Notes under the pieces: generated by a model
Seen by the model: only the letters and a program-made list of their open reading frames with translations
What the model was told of the DNA's origin: nothing
Database searches by the model: none
Shown here: one piece after another, positions 8,293-18,166 of the stretch
Numbering within the stretch: the stretch's first letter is position 1
Layout of the letters: the number at the start of each line of letters is the position of its first letter
Program-made: the position numbers and the translations under genes
NCBI GenBank assembly: GCA_023433505.1
Contig: JAEZCO010000065.1
Location: forward strand, 62,001-126,000
Source: Bacillota bacterium
Lineage (GTDB): Bacteria; Bacillota; Clostridia; Acetivibrionales; DTU013
Direction of reading: 5' to 3'
Length of the DNA stretch: 64,000 bases

Positions 8293-8655
8293 TCAGTGCA
8301 GCCATTCGTGGGCTTTTGAAGCAGCCTCCAGCCAGTCGTTCAGCGCCTTTTTGCTAAAAACAATGGTGCTGTTTATATTGACATACGGTATTTCGTCCAG
8401 TTTTCCGGCATAGATCATGGAAGAAAACTCTTCCTCCTTTATACCCAGATAGCCGGCAGCTTCCGAAACCGTCAGGGTATCCTTGTCTGCCGTCTTCAGC
8501 GCATTTTCAAGCTGTGATATGTCCATATTTATATAAGGTATACTGGGCGACGGATACCCTCTGCCAAGGTAAGCATCTTTTAAAATAACAGCACAGATTA
8601 TCATTGCAGCTGCAAGAATAAAAAACGAAAAAATGTTTCCCCTGCTTTCACTCAT
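8293..8655 (-). CDS. Membrane-anchored protein with excisionase-like HTH domain
   Basis: The 120 residues begin with a single hydrophobic segment (about residues 8-28, FSFFILAAAMIICAVIL). A low-complexity linker follows, then a helix-turn-helix of the HTH_17/excisionase type (LTVSEAAGYLGIKEEEF, then a wing and KKALNDWLEAA). In excisionase-like proteins this domain binds DNA. Here it is tethered to the membrane, with the N-terminus probably outside and the HTH inside. The start is the ATG at 8655 with AAGGAAGG 9 bases upstream; an in-frame TTG two codons earlier is too close to that site. It appears monocistronic. The function is not known, and it could be a small sporulation- or envelope-linked regulator. 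Confidence 0.7.
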   Translation of the reverse strand: MSESRGNIFSFFILAAAMIICAVILKDAYLGRGYPSPSIPYINMDISQLENALKTADKDTLTVSEAAGYLGIKEEEFSSMIYAGKLDEIPYVNINSTIVFSKKALNDWLEAASKAHEWLH

Positions 8656-8694
8656 TTTCAATTTCCTTCCTTTTCTAACGATCTCTTTTCAAGT

Positions 8695-8703
8695 ATTGTA
8701 TCA
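8695..8703 (-). promoter_or_regulatory. Extended -10 promoter of the HTH-anchored gene
   Basis: On the minus strand TG-A-TACAAT (8703 down to 8695) forms an extended -10 about 40 bases before the start codon. No good -35 is visible. Confidence 0.45.
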
Positions 8704-8793
8704 TATAGCGAAAAGTTCGGAAATATTTTATTGCAAAAATAGCTGATGCCGCCGCTTTTTGCACGGCAGCAAAGGATGAACCGTTAGTGGAAC

Positions 8794-8818
8794 AAAAAAA
8801 GCCTGCCAACCGGCAGGC
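8794..8818 (-). terminator. Rho-independent terminator of operon A
   Basis: On the minus strand GCCTGCC pairs with GGCAGGC (8801-8807 with 8812-8818) around a 4-base loop. Seven T follow. It is 26 bases past the stop of the discoidin-rich protein and closes the operon that starts near 30135. Confidence 0.93.
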
Positions 8819-8843
8819 CCAAAAATTTTTCTATCGCTTCCCG

Positions 8844-11800
8844 TCAGTTATTATAAATACCTACTTCTCTGATAGGGAATCCGGCATAATAGGTTGTGCC
8901 CATAACGTCATAGCTATCAATCTTTACATACTTTATACCTTGCGCAGTAAAATTATATGTCTTTGCAGTCCCAATACCGTTTTGCTCGTCCGCAACAGTG
9001 GTCCAATTTGTTCCGTTTGCTGAGACCAATACTTTGTACCTGCATGGATAGGTACCTGTCATTGGCAGCAGCATAATGCAGTTTGCGTTCCGGACCGCCG
9101 GCAGCTCAATGGTCAGGTCCCAGGGCTTTTCATTATTTGATTGAGCCCAGGTGTTCACGTCGCCGTCGATGGCCTTGTTTGCAGTATTTCCCCATCCGGC
9201 GGGCTCAGACATCGTTGCGGCTGCGCCAATGGCCAGATTCCCGGAGGGCAAGGCATATTTGTCATTGAGCAGTATCCCATACCGTTTACTTAGCAAGGAA
9301 GATATATTGACCGTAGCCGTACTTAATGTTTTCGTATTCAAAAGCGTAAAGCTTGAATTGTATACATCAATATACGATCCCTGTGCGGACTGCCTTACTA
9401 CAAAGAGCTCATCCGTCCTGTCTGAATTATAGTCTGCGCTGATGCAGACAAACTTGCCGTCCGTATTGAGGGAATTATAATTTATTGTACTGCTGCCGAC
9501 CTGTCCGGAAGCCTTTTTGCTCAAAGTCAGATTTGTAGCATCCCTGTTGGCGATAATCAGATCATCGAGATTTCTCAAATCATTGTAATATCTTACGGAT
9601 TTCGGCCTCAGCCCGCTCATGCCCATAAACGCAGCCGATCGTAATTGCTGCGCCTCATCCGAAACCCTGCTCAGCAATGCCTGGTTTTCATTATCCGAAA
9701 CAGCAGTAAATGTGACGGAAAGAGGATTCGCCTGATAGGAGGCGACCCTGTACACTCTCAGGTTTATCGTACTGTCGCCGGCTTTTCTGCGTGCAACCAC
9801 GATTTCATCGGGATCACCTTCACCGGTGACCTTTTGCTCCAGATTTGCCGTTGTCAACGCGACAAAGCTGCCCTCGGAATTGTCCGCTGCAATGGATGAA
9901 TCATTTGCCATCAACCCTCCGAAGCAGTTATACAAATACAGCTGCCGGCCGGCGGAATCCGTATTCTTGACTACGACAAATTCATCCACTCCATCTCCCT
10001 GCAAATCAAACCTGCAGGTCAAGTCTTTATCGCTTGAGAACACATAGCTTCCAAAACGGTTTTCATTCTGACCGACCCATGTTCTTCCGTCATTGTAGAA
10101 ATCATAATAATCTACCGTCTGGTCATCCCACAATACTCCCAGAGTATTCTGCAAATACGTTTTGGGTGCATTTGCAGCGTCGTTTTCCATCAATTTCGTC
10201 AGGTTGGTATCGAAATAAGAGCTCAAGGCAGCGGCAGGATTGTCTGCATCCTGAGGATTCAATAAAATGTGCTTTAAGCGCTTTAAGTAGTTGGTGCCCG
10301 TGTAATCCGGCTGTTGTTCATACTGGCAGCTCTGAGCCGTACTTACATAGGGGACCTGCATATTGAAGAAGGATGGTGAGGATTCAAACTGAAAATAAGT
10401 AGCGCCTTCCCCCAACCCTTTTAAAATATAGCTTCCTAAAATTTCCTCGGGGCAGAAGAGTTCACCGTACATATAGTATTTGCCCGTAATGGAAGCTGTC
10501 ATTTCCGCCCACATCCAGTTTTGCAAGGACATGCCCCAGCCGGATATATTTCTTGACCTCACCGGATTTTTTGAATAATTGTTTTTCAGGTCGAATTTGA
10601 GCCAGGATGCCAGGGGTCTGTTTGCACCTGCGGTAGGAGCAGTGGCGGCAGCGTCAAGATATTCCAGATTGGCCGCCGGATGATAGTTATTATTTGCCCA
10701 TACAAAGGTAACGTTTTGTCCAAGCACATTTTCCGCATAATTCTGCATATTTGCATAAACCCGGCTCTCATTGTATGGGAGAAAAGTATTGCTATATACA
10801 TAATTGTCTTCGGCGGAAACCACATATTCCTTCATCAGCCAGCAGGAATCGCTCCATGCAAGCTTTAAGCCGCTGCTGCCGCAGACGTCTATGACTCCCT
10901 TGACCGCTTCGGAATCGAAGGAAAATCCATGGGACCCGGCGCCGATGGGATTTGTTTTATAAGCTGCATCGCTTCCGTACATTTCATGAAAGCGGACGCC
11001 TTCCAGCGCATCCGGATATGCCGCCTTCAAGGCAGCCAATGCATCCACGTCCATGGACAAGCCGTAGTGCCCTTCCGCGCCTGGCGTCACATGTATGGGC
11101 GGCGGGGGCAAGAGTGATATTTCACCGTTTTGATTTGTTTTAATGCCGGAAGAGATCAATTCAAGGTATACTTTGATTTTCGCATTGTCCTTATTTTCAA
11201 AATAATTCAATACGTATTTCAGCGCACCGTGAATGCGGTCAATGGGTTGAGGATTTTGCACCCCATAGGCGTATTTGTCATAAAACTGCGTCGGATAGAT
11301 CAGGACGCCAACCCTGTAATCTGTTGCCAGGTCCGCCAGTGCATTATAGATGTTGTCAAGATATGGATCCATGCCGGAATAATTATCTTTATTTGCATAA
11401 ATAAACTCCGTAGGCATGCCCTCATCAATCAAAAACAGTAGTAACGGCGTCGGAGAAGGCAATGCGGAAGGCGCAGGAGTCGATGACGGTATCGGAGTCG
11501 GCGTTGGCAAAGGTGCGGCGGCGGCAGGTGCCAACGCCGCCGTCCCATATACTTCGATTTCTCTTATGGCATAAGGTCCCTGGCCCACCTTTACCGTTGG
11601 GACTATTCTTACATACCTTGCCTGCCTGTTCAGAAAATTGGACTCTCTGGCTTCGCCCGCACCAATGTTCTCAACGGCGACCGTAACCCAATCCGTCCCA
11701 TCTAGGGATGTTTTAACGGAATACCAGGTGGGATAGTTGACACTGTCGTTTTTCATTACAACACGGCTGATATTGGCCGTATTTACCAGGTCTATCTGCA

Positions 11801-13223
11801 AATCATAGAAGGTATCCGTTTGAGGCTGAACGTAGGTGCTTGTGGTGCCGTCGACGGCATTACCGGGTGCGCCGTACCAGCTCCCGTTGTAATTGGAGCT
11901 TGTAACGGTTTTGCCAAGGGCTAGGTTCGTTCTGTTATCCGAATTGAAGATGCCTATTTCTTTCATTGCATACCCGAAGGCCTTTTTGGCATTTACATCA
12001 ATTTTCACATATCTGGCCGGAGTATTGGCAAAATGATATTCTTTTTTATACCCCCAGCCTTTGTTATCCTCCGTCACCGTATACCAATTGCTGTTGTCTT
12101 TTGAAACCTTGATGCTGTACCAGGTGGGAAAATTATTCTCCTCAGGAAGGACAAATACTTTGTTAATCGACCGGATTGTTCCCAGATCAATGGTCAAATC
12201 CCAGCTTACGTCCTCGGAGGGCTGGGCATAGGTTGTCTCATCCCCGTCAACGGCTTTGGAAGCACTATGCCACCATCCACCCGTATAAGCTGAACCGTCT
12301 ATGGAAGCCAAAACAGTTTTGTTTAATGCCAGATTTGCATTGGATAAGTTGTAAACAGCTACCTCGCTTATTGCATGATGGGCGCCTCCATTATGCTCTG
12401 CAGTGACATCAATTTTCACATACCTCGCCTGTACGGGTGGAAAATCATAGGTTTCGGACAAAGCCTCCATATAATTGTTCTCCGTTGCAACCGTTGTCCA
12501 TGCCGAACCATCGGCGGAGGTTTTAATTGTAAAGGCTGTAGCGTAATTATGAACAGCAGAAATAAAAACAATCCTGTTAACGGTTTGCACCGCTGCAAGA
12601 TCAATCTGCAGATCCCAGGCTGCCGTGTCTCCCTGTGCCCAGCTTCCCAGGCTGGAATCCCCCGCTTTTCCCGCAGTATTGCCCCAGGCGGGACTGCCGT
12701 TGAGCATCGTCATGGATGCTCCGGCTGCAAGGTTTTTTGTGCTGAATATTTCAACCTCCTTCATCGCAAGATTGGTCCCGGATATTTCCGTAACATTGAT
12801 TTTCAGATACCTGGCCTGTACAGGCGCAAAATCATATGCCGAAGTCGTACCGGCTGTTCCGGCATATTCATGGAAAACCGTTTCATAGCTGATCCCGTCA
12901 TTTGATATCTGGATATCAAATTTCGTGGCGTAATTTACCGTGTCCTGTGTAAACTTTACCTGGTCGAAGACTTTTTTCGTCCCGAGATCGATTGTCAGGT
13001 CCCACGGGACTCCTGCCTCTGATGTCTGTGCATGCGTAGTATAATTTCCGTCGATGGCATAAGCCGCTATATTCCCCCATCCGACATTTGCATTCATGGA
13101 AGCCGCGGCGCCGATTGCCAGATTTTCCGAAACCGCATAAACCCTGGCAGGATAAGTTATGGGACCTACAGTGGTCATCAACAAAATACAGACCAATACT
13201 TTGGCAAAAATTCTTCTTTTCAC
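8844..13223 (-). CDS. Secreted putative glycosidase with five discoidin (F5/8C) domains
   Basis: The 1459-residue protein has a signal peptide (about residues 1-30, ending RVYA). Four F5/8 type C carbohydrate-binding domains (about 32-560) and a Pro/Thr/Ser linker follow. A catalytic-looking domain (about 590-1000) comes next, then acidic FG-GAP/VCBS-like repeats (GDGVDEFVVVK, GDPDEIVVAR, RTDELFVVR) and a fifth F5/8C domain at the end. The middle and repeat regions are homologous to the cytoplasmic protein at 18167-20479. Shared blocks include IYPTQFYDKYAYG, GVRFHEMYGSD, WANNNYH and WMWAEM, with invariant acids E747 and E907 as catalytic candidates. I cannot assign it to a numbered glycoside hydrolase family. 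The GTG at 13223 is the start: GGGAGG lies 9 bases upstream, and an upstream ATG would overlap the preceding gene and spoil the signal peptide. Confidence 0.88.
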   Translation of the reverse strand: MKRRIFAKVLVCILLMTTVGPITYPARVYAVSENLAIGAAASMNANVGWGNIAAYAIDGNYTTHAQTSEAGVPWDLTIDLGTKKVFDQVKFTQDTVNYATKFDIQISNDGISYETVFHEYAGTAGTTSAYDFAPVQARYLKINVTEISGTNLAMKEVEIFSTKNLAAGASMTMLNGSPAWGNTAGKAGDSSLGSWAQGDTAAWDLQIDLAAVQTVNRIVFISAVHNYATAFTIKTSADGSAWTTVATENNYMEALSETYDFPPVQARYVKIDVTAEHNGGAHHAISEVAVYNLSNANLALNKTVLASIDGSAYTGGWWHSASKAVDGDETTYAQPSEDVSWDLTIDLGTIRSINKVFVLPEENNFPTWYSIKVSKDNSNWYTVTEDNKGWGYKKEYHFANTPARYVKIDVNAKKAFGYAMKEIGIFNSDNRTNLALGKTVTSSNYNGSWYGAPGNAVDGTTSTYVQPQTDTFYDLQIDLVNTANISRVVMKNDSVNYPTWYSVKTSLDGTDWVTVAVENIGAGEARESNFLNRQARYVRIVPTVKVGQGPYAIREIEVYGTAALAPAAAAPLPTPTPIPSSTPAPSALPSPTPLLLFLIDEGMPTEFIYANKDNYSGMDPYLDNIYNALADLATDYRVGVLIYPTQFYDKYAYGVQNPQPIDRIHGALKYVLNYFENKDNAKIKVYLELISSGIKTNQNGEISLLPPPPIHVTPGAEGHYGLSMDVDALAALKAAYPDALEGVRFHEMYGSDAAYKTNPIGAGSHGFSFDSEAVKGVIDVCGSSGLKLAWSDSCWLMKEYVVSAEDNYVYSNTFLPYNESRVYANMQNYAENVLGQNVTFVWANNNYHPAANLEYLDAAATAPTAGANRPLASWLKFDLKNNYSKNPVRSRNISGWGMSLQNWMWAEMTASITGKYYMYGELFCPEEILGSYILKGLGEGATYFQFESSPSFFNMQVPYVSTAQSCQYEQQPDYTGTNYLKRLKHILLNPQDADNPAAALSSYFDTNLTKLMENDAANAPKTYLQNTLGVLWDDQTVDYYDFYNDGRTWVGQNENRFGSYVFSSDKDLTCRFDLQGDGVDEFVVVKNTDSAGRQLYLYNCFGGLMANDSSIAADNSEGSFVALTTANLEQKVTGEGDPDEIVVARRKAGDSTINLRVYRVASYQANPLSVTFTAVSDNENQALLSRVSDEAQQLRSAAFMGMSGLRPKSVRYYNDLRNLDDLIIANRDATNLTLSKKASGQVGSSTINYNSLNTDGKFVCISADYNSDRTDELFVVRQSAQGSYIDVYNSSFTLLNTKTLSTATVNISSLLSKRYGILLNDKYALPSGNLAIGAAATMSEPAGWGNTANKAIDGDVNTWAQSNNEKPWDLTIELPAVRNANCIMLLPMTGTYPCRYKVLVSANGTNWTTVADEQNGIGTAKTYNFTAQGIKYVKIDSYDVMGTTYYAGFPIREVGIYNN

Positions 13224-13266
13224 CGACCCAATCCTCCCTTCATCATTTCCATTTTCATCAATACTC

Positions 13267-16200
13267 CTATAATACATCCAGTTGAGCACTCACACCCTCA
13301 CGGCCATCCCATCTCCTTTCCTTCACAAGCATAGCTCCCTCCGGCGGAATCCCTTTTTCGTCGAAAATCCGCAACTCATTTTCTTCCTTGAACCAGCACT
13401 CCGGGAGATAGTAAGAATCCTGTGGGCCAACGTTCCAGTAGCGTCCCGCATTGCGGCCATTGAAGAAAATCTGCCCCTTCCGGGACGGATGGATTTTCAG
13501 GTAGATTGGCCCGGCAGGCTTCTCCGATTTGAACCGGGTTTCAAACCATGCCGGATTTCCGGGCATTCCCCGGCAATCGTCCCTTCTCTCAGCAGGATAC
13601 TCCCAGGGCTTGAATTCCCAGAGCCCCTCTTTGCTGAGGTTTGACAGCAGCGCATGGAATGTCAGAGTATTCAGTGCATCCGGCCGCACATCCCCCCACA
13701 TGAGAAAGTCGACTCTGTTTTTCCCTGCCTTTAGCTGTTCTTTCAGAATAAAGTCCGCAAAACCCTGCCCCGGATTTTCATAGAACCCCACCGCTTCACC
13801 GTTGCATAAAACGAGTACGCTGTAATTGCCGCAATAAACACCATATACCGGCACAGGCACGTCAAGGCTGAATTCAATGCTGCCGGTCCACAACCGTTGA
13901 TTTACAAGCTCAGCCAAATGGTCATCCTCGTTCAAATGTCCGGGAAGGGATGGAATCAAGGATGACTTGAACTCACCCCCTGCTTTGATAACCGGTTTTG
14001 ATGAGACGAGGGGGACCGCATGGTAAATATGTCCGTATACGCCTTTCTTTTCGCCCATTCTCCAGCTGTGGCTGAAACGGCCCAGATTATCCGCCAGCAT
14101 TGTCAGAGTATTCCTTCCTTTTCTCAGCAAAGCAGGCAAAGGCGTCCTCACCGCGCCCGGACCATGTCCCCAGGTGCCTATATATCTGCCGTTCAGGTAT
14201 ATTGCAAGCCTGTCGCAGGATTCTACCGGAAACAGCCCATATTGCTGCTCATCCTCCACATCAATTGTCAAGCGGTACCAGCAATACCCGTAATTTACCC
14301 CCAAGGCTGACATTTCAGAGGGTCCGTCGGTCCTGACCCATTCCAGGCCCTCGCCGGCGGGCTCCCGGCATACATTGACAAGGCTCCAATCCTTTAACTC
14401 AGGGAGATCGGCATCTGCGTTTTTCGTATTGGACTTTCTGCCACACAGCACTCTGTCAAAGATATTCATCTCATAAAATCCTTCGTCCATTTCCGGCAGC
14501 CTTATATCCGCTTCCGTTTCTCCGACATATTCAGGCCCGATCACCAGCTTATTATCCAGCCACCAGCAGCGTCCTGCAAGATCAGTATTGACAATCAATA
14601 CGGTGAGTCCATCGAAATCCATTGCTTTTGGAGAGCATCCTCCGCTGACGGTTTCCCTTTTTTCCGTCCCGTTTATGCAGATTTTTGCATGCCAGCCCAC
14701 AGGGCCATGGAATACCAGTATACATTCGCCAAAGAATCCCAGAGGCATAAGATTCGCATAGTTTACTACCTGCCGCCGGGTCAATTGTACATTTACAGGC
14801 AGGATAACCGCACCAAAAGGCTCCAGTGAAATCTCCAGCCCGCATCCCTCTTCCAATTCCATATGAGTGCTGGTGAGGCACGTGTCGCCGCCGTTTGTAA
14901 AGGTCATCCACTCCCCCTCCGTACCGGAAAGCTTCCAGCCTTTGATCCCTTCCATTCCTTGCATCTGCTTTATTTCGGTCTTTTTGCCTGCAAAGAATGC
15001 TCCCATGCTGTCGGACAGCATATTTACAATTTTTGTGGCATAATATTTCTCCGTTGGCTCGCCGCCTTCCGCCAGAGGGGAATCAAGGTCATAGCTGGTG
15101 ATTATATGGTAGAAAGGGTCGTACTGCAGCCGTCCTCCCCAAAAGCCGAAGTTTGTACCGCCATGCCACATATAGTAGTTTACCTGCCCTCCGCTTCCGA
15201 GGATTTCCATAACCTTTCTGGCAACGTCCAAAGGATGCTTTGTCTGGTGCTGCCTGCCCCAGCTGTCCAGTCCGCCGCACCAGAGCTCTGTGACAAGGAT
15301 GGGCGCATCGGGCTGGACAGACCTCATCCTGGCGATGTCCCCGGCAGGGTCCTCCCAGGTGTTGACACACTCCACATTGCCGGCCTCCGTCTTTCCTTCA
15401 AACAACCGGTTGCAGTTGATTACAGGTACCTGAAAGCCCGATTCCTCAAAGCATCGGTTAATATCCGCAAAATAGCTTGTTCTTCCCGGGACACAAGGCA
15501 TCAGATGCTCATTCTCATTTTGGACCAGAATGATATTGCCCCCATGCGCCGCATCCATCCTGGCCAGTTCTGGCAAAATACGCATAAAGAACCGTTTATA
15601 GTAGAACGTATAAATCGCATTGTCTGTGCGGTACTGTATTCCGGCTTTGCCGGCCAGCCATGCAGGAAACCCGCCGAAATCCCATTCAGAGCAGATATAT
15701 GGGCCGGGACGGAGAATAACATATAATCCGACCTCGCCTGCCAACCGTATAAATGCTTCAATATCCTTATCTCCGCTAAAATCAAACTGTCCTTCCTCAG
15801 GCTCGTGGAAATTCCATGCCATATAGGTAGAAATACAGTTGAGGCCGGCCCGTTTTGCCTTGTATAAGCGGTCTCGCCATAATCCCGCCGGTACGCGGAA
15901 ATAATGAAGCTCTCCGCTTGTCAGCCATATTCGCCTGTCATTGATGCGATAGCTGTACTGATCATATGAAACCATCTTTTTCTTCGGTAAGCCAATGTTT
16001 ACAATGCACGCCTTGTGTGGCGCAACAGCTATACGGAAGCCGGCTTCTCCCGGCTTAATGTAACCGGGTCCAAAATTTTCTTTTTCACAGCATGTATACT
16101 CTTCCGCCGCTTGAATGCCGAGAGTCCCTTTGACTGCAAACTGCGAATTCCCGGTGGTACCGGTTTCCAGATTGCCCAGCAGGACAGCCTTTTCTCCGTT

Positions 16201-18114
16201 TTGATACCGCCAGAATAAAAAGCATACCGGCTTTTGCCAGTCTTCATTCTCCCACCGGATACCCTCCGGCCCCCATCCGGACCCGCCAAATGCCGAAGAT
16301 ACGGCATAATAGGTCTGGGGGCTGCCGATGGACTTTGAAGTCAGGTGCAATTCTCCGGGCGTACCCCACTCCGGCGTTTCCCAGAGAAAGCAGGGCTTTT
16401 CCTTATGCTTTGCAAAGATCGGTCCTCCAAGACAACGGATAAGTGAATCCCAGCCATCATTTTCTTTCATAGACCTTTGATGCTGTCTGACCTGTAAGCC
16501 ATAAGCGCCGACAATCCGTCCAAGCTTTTCTTCTATCGCCGCAGCGGAGGGCAGATCACAAAGCACGGCATCCTCTTCCACAGCCAGAGAGAGGGTGTCT
16601 CTTAGTTCCGCCGGCAATAACCCGGCCTGCCCGGTAAAAAGCACCGGAATGCCCGAATCGATCTTATCCCGCAGTGTACTGCACAAGGCATGTCCTATCC
16701 CGGCAGGCGCGGGAAATATCAACGCATCTGCCTCCACATCGCGAAGCCACTCGCTTCTGGTTATGGAAAGGACAGGAACTCCGTATTTCTGCAGCATGGA
16801 AATCCAGTCGTCCATCTCCTCTCCCCGGCTGTAGCTTTCCGGACGGCGCAAAAGATACTCCAGCCCTTTGCGGTGATACACCAGGCATGGCCCGCCGGGC
16901 ACAGGCTTTTTCAGCAAATCTGCGGCACAGGCATCCATGGTGGTACACAGAAGCTTCACCGTCTCTTCGGGAATCAAATCAAATCCCCGGTTCATCCACG
17001 AAATATAACAGCCTTCCGACCCCTTGAGCACATTCCCGGGCATTCGCAATGCAGCATGGCTATAAGCCCATATTTCCCATGCCACCTTGCTGGGGTATTG
17101 ATGGATGCTGTCCCAGGGCTCCCAGGCATCAAAGGTTTCTATCAGAAACATGTGCCTGCAGGGGGATTTGGCCAGCATAGCCAGGTTTACCAGCAGATTG
17201 GACAACTGAAAGGTATACCCCATGGAGTGGGCGGGCCAGTAGTCCTGCCAGGCCGAAGCCCAGGTCTGTGTAATCCATAAATCCAGATACCCGGAATTTG
17301 CCACCTGCTCCAGGTCAAAGCCATGGGAGCGCCATTCCTCCATGGAGGATGTCCCTGAATCATATCCGATAATAATAAATCCGGGAATCAACGCTTTGAT
17401 GCGTGCAAAAAGACTAATAAAGGATTTATTAAGGGCAGCACTGTTTTCCGGCTCCATATAACGCTTGCGATTGCCTCTTACATAGGCGGGTGTGAAAACC
17501 GAGTCCCTGAGGATCACGGCATCAAATCCCGTATTTTTACACATATCGCACAGTTTGTCCGCGAAATACTCCCCGAAGGTAGGTCCTTTTACCTGGCAAA
17601 CGGCTTCATCCTCCGGCGCCTTGACGTCAGAGCCGAAATAAAACGTGCCGTACCTTGCCCTGTCAACTTCCGGGTGTTCATAAAACCACTTGCCCCGAAT
17701 ATTATAGTGGGCCTTTTCCCTGACCTCCTCCGTACGCCCGCTCCAGCCCTCGCAGCTCATATCGGCATTATAGGCCATGGTCTCACCGCCCAGTAGAATC
17801 AAGCCTACGTGGAAATCTGAAACCTTCCTTCGGCAAGCCTCCTGCTTAATACTGCCCACCAGTTCTTTAACCCGCCGGTATGTCCAGGCTTCATAGGTGG
17901 GAGCCTGACAGGTGGCAATTTGATCCTCCAGCCTGCCGTTCCAGTACAAGACAGCATCATAAAGCCAGCCGATGCAAAGGGACAGTCCCTTCCTTGCATC
18001 CGGCTCTCTGATCCATAACGGCGTTAACCGGTCAAACAGTTCTTTTACTTTACTATCGGCGGACCCTCCCTGAAACCAGTATAAATCCATTTCTGTCCAG
18101 CATTCTTTGTTCAT
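13267..18114 (-). CDS. Fusion of an unassigned glycosidase-like half and a GH35 beta-galactosidase
   Basis: The 1615 residues fall into two halves. Residues ~1-705 are an unassigned region with TIM-barrel-like strand motifs (HVGLILLGGE, FDAVILRDS, LWITQTWASAWQDYW, FLIETFDAWEPW) and a beta-rich end. Residues ~710-1615 are a GH35 beta-galactosidase. It begins RRIWLTSGELHYFRVP and has acid/base E869 in QNENEH and nucleophile E943 in LVTELWCGG. Jelly-roll domains follow to the end. There is no signal peptide, so it acts inside the cell on imported oligosaccharides. AGGGAG precedes the ATG. GH35 enzymes usually stand alone at about 600-900 residues, so this fusion is unusual. The internal methionine near residue 710 has no intervening stop, which supports one polypeptide. 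Confidence 0.9.
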   Translation of the reverse strand: MNKECWTEMDLYWFQGGSADSKVKELFDRLTPLWIREPDARKGLSLCIGWLYDAVLYWNGRLEDQIATCQAPTYEAWTYRRVKELVGSIKQEACRRKVSDFHVGLILLGGETMAYNADMSCEGWSGRTEEVREKAHYNIRGKWFYEHPEVDRARYGTFYFGSDVKAPEDEAVCQVKGPTFGEYFADKLCDMCKNTGFDAVILRDSVFTPAYVRGNRKRYMEPENSAALNKSFISLFARIKALIPGFIIIGYDSGTSSMEEWRSHGFDLEQVANSGYLDLWITQTWASAWQDYWPAHSMGYTFQLSNLLVNLAMLAKSPCRHMFLIETFDAWEPWDSIHQYPSKVAWEIWAYSHAALRMPGNVLKGSEGCYISWMNRGFDLIPEETVKLLCTTMDACAADLLKKPVPGGPCLVYHRKGLEYLLRRPESYSRGEEMDDWISMLQKYGVPVLSITRSEWLRDVEADALIFPAPAGIGHALCSTLRDKIDSGIPVLFTGQAGLLPAELRDTLSLAVEEDAVLCDLPSAAAIEEKLGRIVGAYGLQVRQHQRSMKENDGWDSLIRCLGGPIFAKHKEKPCFLWETPEWGTPGELHLTSKSIGSPQTYYAVSSAFGGSGWGPEGIRWENEDWQKPVCFLFWRYQNGEKAVLLGNLETGTTGNSQFAVKGTLGIQAAEEYTCCEKENFGPGYIKPGEAGFRIAVAPHKACIVNIGLPKKKMVSYDQYSYRINDRRIWLTSGELHYFRVPAGLWRDRLYKAKRAGLNCISTYMAWNFHEPEEGQFDFSGDKDIEAFIRLAGEVGLYVILRPGPYICSEWDFGGFPAWLAGKAGIQYRTDNAIYTFYYKRFFMRILPELARMDAAHGGNIILVQNENEHLMPCVPGRTSYFADINRCFEESGFQVPVINCNRLFEGKTEAGNVECVNTWEDPAGDIARMRSVQPDAPILVTELWCGGLDSWGRQHQTKHPLDVARKVMEILGSGGQVNYYMWHGGTNFGFWGGRLQYDPFYHIITSYDLDSPLAEGGEPTEKYYATKIVNMLSDSMGAFFAGKKTEIKQMQGMEGIKGWKLSGTEGEWMTFTNGGDTCLTSTHMELEEGCGLEISLEPFGAVILPVNVQLTRRQVVNYANLMPLGFFGECILVFHGPVGWHAKICINGTEKRETVSGGCSPKAMDFDGLTVLIVNTDLAGRCWWLDNKLVIGPEYVGETEADIRLPEMDEGFYEMNIFDRVLCGRKSNTKNADADLPELKDWSLVNVCREPAGEGLEWVRTDGPSEMSALGVNYGYCWYRLTIDVEDEQQYGLFPVESCDRLAIYLNGRYIGTWGHGPGAVRTPLPALLRKGRNTLTMLADNLGRFSHSWRMGEKKGVYGHIYHAVPLVSSKPVIKAGGEFKSSLIPSLPGHLNEDDHLAELVNQRLWTGSIEFSLDVPVPVYGVYCGNYSVLVLCNGEAVGFYENPGQGFADFILKEQLKAGKNRVDFLMWGDVRPDALNTLTFHALLSNLSKEGLWEFKPWEYPAERRDDCRGMPGNPAWFETRFKSEKPAGPIYLKIHPSRKGQIFFNGRNAGRYWNVGPQDSYYLPECWFKEENELRIFDEKGIPPEGAMLVKERRWDGREGVSAQLDVL

Positions 18115-18166
18115 TTTTCACTTCTCCCTGGCGGAATGTCCTGTTTATCCTTCCGGGAACATTCCT

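Noticed and set aside
8844..13223. Repeated DNA segments in the discoidin protein gene
   Set aside because: The repetition is at protein-domain level (F5/8C copies diverged in sequence), not a DNA repeat array or CRISPR.
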